Source of the DNA: Nonomuraea sp. SYSU D8015
GTDB taxonomy: Bacteria; Actinomycetota; Actinomycetes; Streptosporangiales; Streptosporangiaceae
Length of the DNA stretch: 64,000 nt
Reading direction: 5' to 3'
Assembly (NCBI RefSeq): GCF_008065375.1
Contig: NZ_VJYI01000004.1
Coordinates: 1 to 64,000, forward strand
Positions 26,076 to 33,221 of the stretch are shown one piece after another (the first letter of the stretch is position 1; the number at the start of each line of letters is the position of its first letter). The translations under genes and the position numbers were made by a program. Below the pieces are notes generated by a model. It saw only the letters and a program-made list of their open reading frames with translations, did no database searches and was not told where the DNA came from.

Positions 26076-26549
26076 ATGTCGAAGACGACGCCGGGGGCGG
26101 GACGTATGCCGGGTTCGCGGCTGTGGCGGGGTGTGGTGATCGCCGCGGTCGTGGTGCTGACAGCCTCATTAGGGGCGGGGCTTATCTGGTTCTTCGCCGA
26201 TCCGCTGCACCTACCGGAGGACGTGCTGCAGGTGCTGGACCAGCGGGCCAGCGTGGTCGGCATGTTCACCGGCATGCTGGTCGGCGTGGCCGGGCTGGTA
26301 GTCGCCGTAGGGGCGTTGCGGGCGCAGGTTCGCGCCGAGCGCCGGTCGGCTGCCGGCACCGCGCCTGGCACGCCGGGTGCGCCGCCGCGGGCGTCGGCCT
26401 CTGGGGAGCGGTCGGTCGCCATCGGCGGCGACAATTCCGGCATCCTCTCCACCGGTGAAGGCGCGCGGAATGTGCAGATGCGGGCGGAGGCTTCGGGGGA
26501 AGGCCGGGTGTATCAAGCCGGCGGCGACCAGACCATCAATGAGCGATGA
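26076..26549 (+). CDS. Two-helix membrane protein paired with an NB-ARC gene
   Basis: A 157-residue protein with CTGGAGG just upstream of ATG 26076. Two membrane segments (LWRGVVIAAVVVLTASLGAG and ASVVGMFTGMLVGVAGLVVA) precede a basic coiled region (ALRAQVRAERRSA). The C-terminus is GERSVAIGGDNSGILSTGEG, then EGRVYQAGGDQTIN. The last motif recurs at the N-terminus of the next gene (GHVYQAAGDQIIN). The two genes overlap as ATGA. Such motifs are seen at the termini of actinobacterial NB-ARC conflict proteins, so this may be the membrane partner or effector (inference). Confidence 0.6.
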   Translation: MSKTTPGAGRMPGSRLWRGVVIAAVVVLTASLGAGLIWFFADPLHLPEDVLQVLDQRASVVGMFTGMLVGVAGLVVAVGALRAQVRAERRSAAGTAPGTPGAPPRASASGERSVAIGGDNSGILSTGEGARNVQMRAEASGEGRVYQAGGDQTINER

Positions 26550-28059
26550 CCACGCCTCCAGCGGCTGATTCCCCACAGCGGCAGCCGCCCGTCCAGATGG
26601 ACGCCACCGCCTCAGGGCAGGGACACGTGTATCAGGCGGCCGGTGACCAGATCATCAACCACCACTACCCGCCCCGGCCGGAGCCGGGCCAGATCGTCGA
26701 GGGCGACATCCCGCAATGCCCGCCCGGCTTCCAGTTGCGCCCGCAGCTGCGCCAGCGGCTGGCCGACCTGCTGAGCGAGCCAGAGCAGGACGGGCAGGAA
26801 AGCGCTGGCGGCGGAGCGGTGGTGATCTGCGCGCTGGCAGGCACGCCCGGGGTAGGCAAGACCATGCTGGCCGCCACCACCCGGCCCGCGCTGCTGGTCT
26901 TCGACAACGCCACCGACGTCGCCGTGGTGCGCCGCTGGTGCCCGGCCACCGGCGCCACCCGCGCGCTCATCACCACCCGCAACCGCGCCTTCCTGCGCTC
27001 CTACCAGCCACTCGAGGTCGGCGTGTTCACCCCCGACCAGGCGCAGGCTTTCCTGCACCGGCGTACCGGCCTGGACGACCCCGGCGGCGCCGCCGAACTC
27101 GCCACGGAGCTGGGACACCTTCCGCTGGCGCTGGCCCAGGCCGCCGCCGTGATCGCCCGCTGCATCTGGACTACCCCGGCTACCTGGACCTGCTGCACAC
27201 CTTCCCCATCAGCGACTACCTGCCCGCCCACGACGGCGACGCCTACCCGGCCGGCACCACCCAGGCCATCATGCTGTCGATCACCCAGGCGGAGGCGGCC
27301 CTGCCCTCGGCCCCCCACCTGCTGGCGATGCTCTCGGTGCTGTCGCCGGCGGGCATCCCCCTGACGGTGCTGTCGGCCGGGAGCAAGGCCGGTAGCCACC
27401 CGGTGCACCTGCGGGAAACGCTCGCCGCCCTGGCCGATATCTGCTTGATCTCCTTCAGCGAGGACGGCGCCACCGTCTTGATGCACCGCCTGGTGCAACG
27501 CGTGCTGCGCGAACGCGCCGCCCACCACGGCCACCTGTCTGCCACCCTCGCCCAGGCCATCGGCCTGCTCCAAGCCTTCAACGCCACCCTGCCCTACGGT
27601 GCCGGCAGCTGGGCGGCCCGCGCCCAGGTCGAGACGCTGATCGACCAGACCAACACCGTCTATCACTGGGCCCTCGCCGGTGGCGACCTGCCCACCGAGC
27701 TACTGACTCTGCGCAGCTGGTGCGGCCGGTACCTGTACGACCTGGCCGACCTCACCCGCGCTATCCCCTTGTTCGAGGCGACGCTGGCCGACTGCGAGCG
27801 GGTGCTGGGCGCCAGCCACCCTTACACGCTGATCTCCCGCAACAACCTCGCCGGCGCCTACGAATCGGCGGGGGACCCGGGCCGGGCCATCCCGCTGCTG
27901 GAGGCGACGCTGGCCGACTGCGAGGGGGTGCTCGGTGCCGACCATCCCACCACTCGTACCGTACGGAGAAATCTTGAGGCGGCTGCCGCGGCCACTCACC
28001 GTGGCGTTGGAGGGCGGAGGCGAGTATTCCCGAGGCAGGGGAAGTACCCCTCATCGTGA
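26546..28059 (+). pseudogene. NB-ARC/TPR STAND NTPase, internally deleted and frameshifted
   Basis: The N-terminus carries GHVYQAAGDQIINHHYPPRP. Walker A is present (LAGTPGVGKTMLAATT), but Walker B (RPALLVFDNATDVAVVRRWC) follows within a few residues, so about 50-60 residues between the two motifs are missing. At about 27165 the frame changes: ...AAAVIAR is followed in the next frame by LDYPGYLDLLHTFPISDYLP, and the product then continues to 28059. C-terminal TPRs repeat ATLADCERVLGASHPYTL and ATLADCEGVLGADHPTTR. The first frame alone would give a 272-residue dead protein. ATGA overlap with the membrane protein gene. Confidence 0.65.
27880..27965 (+). repeat. TPR repeat unit, inverted copy of 28946-29036
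   Basis: The segment GGGCCATCCCGCTG...GCCGACTGCGAG...GTGCT...GCCGACCA recurs in reverse orientation at 28946-29036 with about 85 percent identity by eye. The two copies face each other across the intact resolvase gene. Confidence 0.55.
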
Positions 28060-28151
28060 AGTGGAAGCGAAGGTCGGCTTCATTTAACGATCGTTTTCTG
28101 AAGACGTTGAAACAGGCACCTCCAGAGCCCCGAAATGCCTTCCAAAACTCC

Positions 28152-28199
28152 TTCAACAACCTCGGCAGTTCAACAACCTCGGAACACCGTTTGTTGAGA
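28152..28199. repeat. Repeat cluster upstream of the resolvase, putative recombination site
   Basis: TTCAACAACCTCGG occurs at 28152-28165 and again at 28169-28182. An inverted half-copy TTGTTGAG lies at 28192-28199, just before the resolvase ATG. Spacing and position fit resolvase binding subsites. Confidence 0.5.
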
Positions 28200-28200
28200 G

Positions 28201-28866
28201 ATGACGGGCGTGACTGACGCCCTGCAACTGCCCGCCGACCCGTTGGCCGCCTTCCCCGCCTGCCGCAGCGAGATCCGCATCGGCTACGCACGCGTCTCCA
28301 CCGCCGGCCAGAACCTCGAACGCCAACTCGACGCACTCAAGGCGGCCGGCTGCCGACGCGTGTTCGCTGACAAGAAGTCCGGCAAGACCGCCGAGCGGCC
28401 CGAACTGGCGGCCTGCCACGCGTTCCTGACCGAAGGTGACACCCTGGTCGTTCCGTCGCTCGACCGCTACGGCCGCTCGCTGGCCGACCTCATCACCATG
28501 GTGGGCGACCTCCGCAAGAGAGAGATCGGCTTCACCTCGCTGCACGAGAATCTCGACACCACCACCCCCGGCGGTCGGCTCATCTTCCACGTCTTCGCCG
28601 CCCTGGCCGAATTCATCCGCGAACTCGTCGTCGCCGGCACCCGCGACGGCCTGGCCGCCGCCAAGGCCCGCGGCCGCACCGGCGGCCGCCCCACCGTCAT
28701 CACCCCGGAACTGTTGCGCGCCGCCCGGGACATGCTGCCCAACCCAGAGAACTCGATCACCTCGATCGCCAAGCTGCTGGGCGTCTCGGCGGGGACGCTG
28801 TACAACCACATCCCCGACCTACGACAGCTGCGCCAGAGCGGTGCCGCCCAGGAACTCTCCGGGTGA
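28201..28866 (+). CDS. Serine resolvase/invertase (Tn3 TnpR-type), intact
   Basis: A 221-residue recombinase. The catalytic domain starts EIRIGYARVSTAGQNLERQL with nucleophile Ser33, followed by VPSLDRYGRSLADLITMVGD and IFHVFAALAEFIRELVVAGT on the E-helix. The C-terminal HTH (SITSIAKLLGVSAGTLYNHI) is near residues 184-203. The first 23 residues are an unusual N-terminal extension. It is the only intact recombinase in the island, with its own upstream repeats and inverted TPR gene fragments on both sides. It could resolve cointegrates or invert DNA. Confidence 0.85.
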   Translation: MTGVTDALQLPADPLAAFPACRSEIRIGYARVSTAGQNLERQLDALKAAGCRRVFADKKSGKTAERPELAACHAFLTEGDTLVVPSLDRYGRSLADLITMVGDLRKREIGFTSLHENLDTTTPGGRLIFHVFAALAEFIRELVVAGTRDGLAAAKARGRTGGRPTVITPELLRAARDMLPNPENSITSIAKLLGVSAGTLYNHIPDLRQLRQSGAAQELSG

Positions 28867-28908
28867 GGCTCGCCGATTCGCAGGGATGAGCACCTCTTCA
28901 GCAGTGCG

Positions 28909-29657
28909 CTATCCCAGCGCGACCAGGTTGGCCCGTACGGCTCGCGTTGTGGGGTGGTCGGCGCCCAACACCCGCTCGCAGTCGGCCAGCGTGGCCTCAT
29001 ACAGCGGGATGGCCCGACCCAGGTCCCCCGCCGCCTGGTAGGCGCTGGCCAGGTTGTTGCACAAGGTCAAGGTGTCAGGGTGGTCAGCGCCCAGCACCCG
29101 CTCGTAGTCAGCCAGCGCGACCTCGTACAGCGGGATGGCTTGGTCCAGATCCCCCGCCGCCCAGTAGGCGCCGGCCAGGTTGCCGCGCGCGACGAAAGTT
29201 TGCACATGGTCGCCGCCCAGCAACCAATGACATGCGGTGTACGCACGCTGGAAGCAGCCAATGGCACGGGTGACGGTGCCCTGGTTGTTGAGGAAGAGGC
29301 CAGTCTGGTTGAGCAGGTGAGCGGTGGCCAGCGTGTCGGTAGCGGGGGGCGCGTGGTCTGCCAGGACGGTGATGTGCGGCAGCAGCGCACGCCAGGCCGG
29401 CCAGTCGTCCAGGGACTGGAACTGGCCTGGCAGGGCGGCACCCAGCAGGGTAGTGGCCTGGTCGCGGGCGATGTCGATGTCGGCAGGCTGGCGGTGCGGG
29501 TCGCTGGGATCAGGGGCGCGGGCGACGGCTTGGACCAGCCGGTGCACGATGATGCCCGGCCCATCCAGGGTGATCATGTTGTAGGCGGCCAAGCTGCCCA
29601 GCGCCTCCTGCAGATCCGGCGCGGAGACGTCCAGGCTGTCCAGCAGGGTGCACCCAC
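28909..29657 (-). pseudogene. NB-ARC protein, TPR-containing C-terminal half
   Basis: The frame reads LLDSLDVSAPDLQEALGSLA, AYNMITLDGPGIIVHRLVQA (end of the NB-ARC winged helix), then TPRs such as AIPLYEVALADYERVLGADH and AIPLYEATLADCERVLGADH, ending at TAG 28909. The N-terminal effector and NTPase domains are missing, because the upstream side joins the IS982 transposase N-terminus at about 29657. It is a paralogue of the gene at 26546, in opposite orientation. Confidence 0.65.
28946..29036 (-). repeat. TPR repeat unit, inverted copy of 27880-27965
   Basis: The minus strand reads GCGGGGGACCTGGGTCGGGC, then CATCCCGCTG and GCCGACTGCGAGCGGGTG, closely matching the plus strand at 27880-27965. 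Confidence 0.55.
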
Positions 29658-29991
29658 ACGTCATCGCTCCATAGGCTGGTGTCCCGGCCGAGGATGCGGA
29701 TCAGGTGCAGGACCAGGCCGGTGGCGGCGCGTAGGCGTTTGTTGTAGCCGGACTGCCCGGGCAGGTAGGGGAACATGCCGCTCGGGTGGGCGCGGGCGTA
29801 GCGCAGCGAGCGCCGCTCGGAGTGAAGCCGAGCAGCGCCGACAGGACTGCCAGCGTGACCAGCTCGGCGTCACTGAGGGTGGGGTGGATGCCCACCCGCG
29901 GGCGTTCGGGTGCCAGGTCGGGAAAAGCGATCAGCTGATCGTCGATCTTCACGGAGAGTGCGGTGGCGAGGGTGTTCAGTTCTGTCGTCAC
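29657..29991 (-). pseudogene. IS982-family transposase, N-terminal fragment
   Basis: From ATG 29991 the product reads LATALSVKIDDQLIAFPDLA, then HPTLSDAELVTLAVLSALLG, a typical IS982 N-terminus. Near 29822 one base is lost or gained. The next frame continues TSERRSLRYARAHPSGMFPY, then LPGQSGYNKRLRAATGLVLH and DTSLWSDDVWV. Homology ends at about 29657, where NB-ARC/TPR sequence begins. The C-terminal complement is at 18718-18903. Confidence 0.75.
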
Positions 29992-30063
29992 AAACGGATC
30001 TTGGACACCCTCGCTTCATGTCCGCAGCCAAACAGCCGATCTACACCCCTTGGAATCAATCAT

Positions 30064-30939
30064 CTAGCGTAGGAGTGCCTCGCCGAGCATGCGCCAGTAC
30101 GGCATCGCGGACTCGCCGGGCTCGATCCCGATGACCTGCACGCCGACATGGTCGGCGCCGGCCTCGACGTGGGCGTGGAGCTTTTCGACGATGGTGTCCA
30201 GATCGCCCCAGAACACGAGGTCGTCGACGAAGCGGTCGCTGCCTCCGCCGGTGATGTCCTCCTCGGAGTAGCCCAGTCGCCGGAACTTCGCGATGTTGTA
30301 CGTCGTGTTCAGGTAGGGGTGCAGGTGCCGGCGCGCGATCTCGCGTGCCTTGCCGGGGTCGGGCTCGAACAGCACCGCGTGTTCGACACCCAGGAATGAG
30401 TCCGGCCCGAGGATCTCCCGCGTCTGCGCGGTGTGCGCCACGTTGACGTGGTAGACGTGGGCGCCCGCGGCGCGGTCGCGGGCCAGCGCGATCATCTTGG
30501 GCCCGTACGCGGCCAGGATGCGGTGCATCGGAGCCTTCGGCGCGGGGTTGGGCGTCTGGACCGCGTCCATCTCGTCGAGATACTCGATCATCGCGGTCAG
30601 GGGCTTGGTCCCCGGCCGCGCGTCGCCGAATCCCAGACCGAGCACATGCCTGTCGGGGTAGGCGTCGGCCAGGAGCAGGCCGGCGCCGTACGTCCATCGG
30701 GCCTCGCGCGACCAGATCTGGGCGATCCCGTTGATGACGTGCATGCGCTCGGTGCAGGAGAGCAGATAGCCGGCGTGCGTGAGCGCCTCGCGCCCGAGGA
30801 GCTCCGGGATCCAGAAAGCCCGCCATCCCTGCTCTTCGAGCTCCTGGATCGACTCGCGCATCAGCGCGGCCGGCTGGTGCTCGAAGTCAAAGGTCCAGAC
30901 CCCGAACGTGCCGAGCTCCATCCCATTGATGCTGCCCAT
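30064..30939 (-). CDS. LLM-class F420-dependent oxidoreductase
   Basis: A 291-residue luciferase-like barrel protein (ELGTFGVWTFDFEHQPAALM, EEQGWRAFWIPELLGREALT, RHVLGLGFGDARPGTKPLTA, AGAHVYHVNVAHTAQTREIL). It fits the TIGR03620-type F420 group. ATG 30939. The stop TAG lies in the CTAG bordering the right end of the mobile island, so its 3' end is intact but its old neighbour is now 11.4 kb away. Upstream on the same strand is an ArsR-type regulator, with an 8-bp-arm palindrome in between. Redox substrate unknown. Confidence 0.85.
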   Translation of the reverse strand: MGSINGMELGTFGVWTFDFEHQPAALMRESIQELEEQGWRAFWIPELLGREALTHAGYLLSCTERMHVINGIAQIWSREARWTYGAGLLLADAYPDRHVLGLGFGDARPGTKPLTAMIEYLDEMDAVQTPNPAPKAPMHRILAAYGPKMIALARDRAAGAHVYHVNVAHTAQTREILGPDSFLGVEHAVLFEPDPGKAREIARRHLHPYLNTTYNIAKFRRLGYSEEDITGGGSDRFVDDLVFWGDLDTIVEKLHAHVEAGADHVGVQVIGIEPGESAMPYWRMLGEALLR

Positions 30940-30972
30940 CGAAACATCTCCTCATGGGTGTCGCTGCCAAAA

Positions 30973-31002
30973 CATATCGAACTATCGCAGATTGTCGATA
31001 TG
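30973..31002. promoter_or_regulatory. Inverted-repeat operator, probable ArsR target
   Basis: CATATCGA (30973-30980) and TCGATATG (30995-31002) are perfect 8-bp arms 14 bases apart. They lie between the ArsR gene and the LLM gene. A related half-site, TCGATGTGAGGGGG, lies upstream of the ArsR gene near 31435, which suggests both promoters are controlled. Confidence 0.65.
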
Positions 31003-31059
31003 AGGGGCAACCCGCCTGGTGGCCGCACATGCCGGATGTGTCCGGTGTGCCGGCGAAGG

Positions 31060-31404
31060 CTAGAGCGTCTCCTTGAGCACGTCGACGAGCTGGGCGATGC
31101 GCTGCTCATCTCGCTTGTAGTGCGTCCACTTGCCCACTCGCGTCGCCTGCACCAGGCCTGCCCTGTGCAGCTCGGCCATGTACGCCGACACCGTCGACTG
31201 GGCCAGCCCCACCTTGGCCTGGATGTGGCTCACGCACACCCCCACGTCGTCCGGATCGGCGATCGCTCCCTCTAGCGGGAAGTGACGCCGGGGCTCCCGC
31301 AACCACGACAGCAGCTGCAAGCGCATCGGGTTCGACAGTGCCCGCAACGCGCTGATCACATCCAGATCCGATGAAACCGCAGCATCCGCCATGGAGTCCA
31401 GCAT
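31060..31404 (-). CDS. ArsR-family transcriptional regulator
   Basis: A 114-residue winged-helix protein: LDVISALRALSNPMRLQLLS opens the ArsR fold. The recognition region is VCVSHIQAKVGLAQSTVSAY, then MAELHRAGLVQATRVGKWTH, and it ends EQRIAQLVDVLKETL. No metal-site CVC motif is present; the single Cys sits in helix 3 (GVCVSH). ATG 31404 is assumed; ATG 31392 is also possible, since neither has a clear ribosome-binding site and a leaderless start is plausible. It likely controls the LLM gene 120 bases downstream through the palindrome. Confidence 0.8.
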   Translation of the reverse strand: MLDSMADAAVSSDLDVISALRALSNPMRLQLLSWLREPRRHFPLEGAIADPDDVGVCVSHIQAKVGLAQSTVSAYMAELHRAGLVQATRVGKWTHYKRDEQRIAQLVDVLKETL

Positions 31405-31509
31405 ATAGCGCCAATACCGACGTTTCGGGGAATCTCGATGTGAGGGGGATGCCCCGCCGATCAGAGCCGGTCCGGGTGGCGGGTCTCGTGCACCCGATAG
31501 GTTCGGCTC

Positions 31510-33168
31510 ATGCCGGAGGATCGACTTCGTGTGCTGGCGGGCCGATACCACCTGGACGCGCCGCTCGGCGAGGGCGGCATGGGACGGGTGTGGCGGGCCC
31601 GCGACGACCTGCTCCGTCAGACCGTGGCGATCAAGGAAGTGGTGCTGCCGCAGGGGCTGTCCGACCAGGAGCTGGAGGACCGGCTGCGGCGGACGCTGCG
31701 CGAGGCCCGCACGGCGGCCAGCCTCCGGGGTCACCCGGGCGTGGTCACCGTTTACGACGTGGTCGAGCAGGACGGCCGGCCGTGGATCGTTATGGAGCTG
31801 GTCGAGGGAGCGTCCCTGGCGCACCTGCTCAAGACCGAGCGGCGGCTGCCCGAGGCCCGGGCTGCCCAGATAGGCCTGCAGGTGGTGACGGCGCTGGCCG
31901 CGGCCTGGCGGACGGGCATCGTGCACCGGGACGTGAAGCCCGCCAACATCCTGCTCAAGGGCGACCAGGCCCTGCTGACCGACTTCGGCATCGCGGCGGC
32001 CGCCCAGGAGACCACCTCGGCGACGGGCGGCGGCCGGCTGGTCGGCACGCCCGCCTACCTGGCGCCGGAGCAGATCGACGGCAGGCCCGCCACCCCGGCC
32101 TCCGACCTCTGGGCCGTGGGCGTGACGCTGTACCAGGCGGTGGAGGGCCGCCGGCCGTTCGAACGGGACACCACGGCGGCACTGATCGCCGCGATCGTGA
32201 ACCAGCCGCCCGCGCCCGCCGAGCACCTGGACTGGTTACGCCCCCTGGTCGAGGGCCTGCTGCGCAAGAACCCCGCGGAGCGGCCCACGCCCGACCAGGC
32301 CATCGCCATGCTCTCCGCGGCGAGCGCCGACGCCGCCCGAGCCCCCGTCCCCGGCCCGTTCCCGGCCGCCCCCCACGCGTCCGCCGTCCCCGCTCCTTTC
32401 CCGGCCGCCCCCCACACGTCCGCCGCCCCCGGTCCGTTCCCGGCCGTCACCGACGCGTCCGCCGTCCCCGGTCCGGTCGCGGACGCCTCGACTGACACAC
32501 CCCCGGGTTCCGCGGTCAGGCGCAGGCGGAGGCAGGTCGCCGCGGCGGGCGGTACAGCACTGGCGGCCGTGGCGGTGGCCGCCGCCGTGCTGTGGACCAC
32601 CCAGAACGGCCCCCTGAGCCCGACGCCCGAACCCACGGGCGGCTCCAGCGCTCGGTCCACGCCCACCGGGACCCCTGGCTCACTGCCGAAGGGCTTCACA
32701 CCGCACCGGGACCCGCTGGGATTCTCCCTCGCCGTGCCCACCGGCTGGAACAAGGATGCATCCGGCGACAAGCACATCACCTGGACACGTCCAGGCGGCG
32801 GCCCCTTCTCAGTCGGGTGGACCCTGGGCGTCTCCATCCACGCCGAACGCGAGGAGACCAGGACGCCGGAGGAACTGCTCACCCAGTTCGTCGGCGGCCT
32901 GAAGGACACCTTCGTCCTGGACCCGGAGGAGAAGCCCGTCCCGGCGCCGGTCGACTATCCGGGCGGCAAGGCCGCCGAGGTCGACTTCACGCTCGCCCTC
33001 AAGGAGTACTCCGGCGTGAAGGTCCGCATGTACATCCGATCCGTCGTGCTCGACAACGGAGCCGCCGCATTGCTGTACTTCTTCGCCCCTTTGGGGGATT
33101 GGTCCGAAGCCGCGAACACGCACGTCAACGTCTTCGCCTCCACTTTCAGGGTGGACAGAAGGAATTGA
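31510..33168 (+). CDS. Receptor-type Ser/Thr protein kinase
   Basis: A 552-residue Hanks-type kinase. GEGGMGRV is the Gly loop, Lys42 in VAIKEVV binds ATP, HRDVKPANILL has catalytic Asp141, and DFG starts at Asp158. A Pro-rich juxtamembrane linker (about 278-330) holds roughly 13-residue repeats (PFPAAPHASAVPA, PFPAAPHTSAAPG, PFPAVTDASAVPG). One membrane helix (VAAAGGTALAAVAVAAAVLW) is near residues 338-358. The extracellular part (HRDPLGFSLAVPTGW, STFRVD) is a PsbP/Mog1-like sensor-type fold often found on actinomycete kinases. ATG 31510. Substrates unknown. Confidence 0.88.
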   Translation: MPEDRLRVLAGRYHLDAPLGEGGMGRVWRARDDLLRQTVAIKEVVLPQGLSDQELEDRLRRTLREARTAASLRGHPGVVTVYDVVEQDGRPWIVMELVEGASLAHLLKTERRLPEARAAQIGLQVVTALAAAWRTGIVHRDVKPANILLKGDQALLTDFGIAAAAQETTSATGGGRLVGTPAYLAPEQIDGRPATPASDLWAVGVTLYQAVEGRRPFERDTTAALIAAIVNQPPAPAEHLDWLRPLVEGLLRKNPAERPTPDQAIAMLSAASADAARAPVPGPFPAAPHASAVPAPFPAAPHTSAAPGPFPAVTDASAVPGPVADASTDTPPGSAVRRRRRQVAAAGGTALAAVAVAAAVLWTTQNGPLSPTPEPTGGSSARSTPTGTPGSLPKGFTPHRDPLGFSLAVPTGWNKDASGDKHITWTRPGGGPFSVGWTLGVSIHAEREETRTPEELLTQFVGGLKDTFVLDPEEKPVPAPVDYPGGKAAEVDFTLALKEYSGVKVRMYIRSVVLDNGAAALLYFFAPLGDWSEAANTHVNVFASTFRVDRRN

Positions 33169-33221
33169 GGCAGAGAAAGCAGGGGATGGCTTCGGCTTGG
33201 AGCGAGTCGGCGAGAGGACGG

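Larger units (their letters stand above)
18691..30063. mobile_element. IS982-family element expanded to 11.4 kb by nested insertions
   Basis: The left end (ATGATTGATTCAAGGGGTGT at 18691) and the reverse complement of the right end (ATGATTGATTCCAAGGGGTG from 30063) form inverted repeats that match with a single one-base gap. Both are flanked by CTAG (18687-18690 and 30064-30067), a probable target duplication. The transposase C-terminus lies next to the left end and its N-terminus next to the right end, both on the minus strand. About 10.75 kb of unrelated DNA replaces the middle of the gene. Confidence 0.7.

Noticed and set aside
28091..28106. CGTTTTCTGAAGACG, close to the Tn402 end sequence
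   Set aside because: It lacks the terminal TGT and has no partner or flanking duplication; similarity falls to about 17 of 25 over the full end. Probably chance or a very old relic.
32345..32475. Short repeats considered as a CRISPR array
   Set aside because: They are in frame, have no spacers, and encode a Pro/Ala-rich linker.
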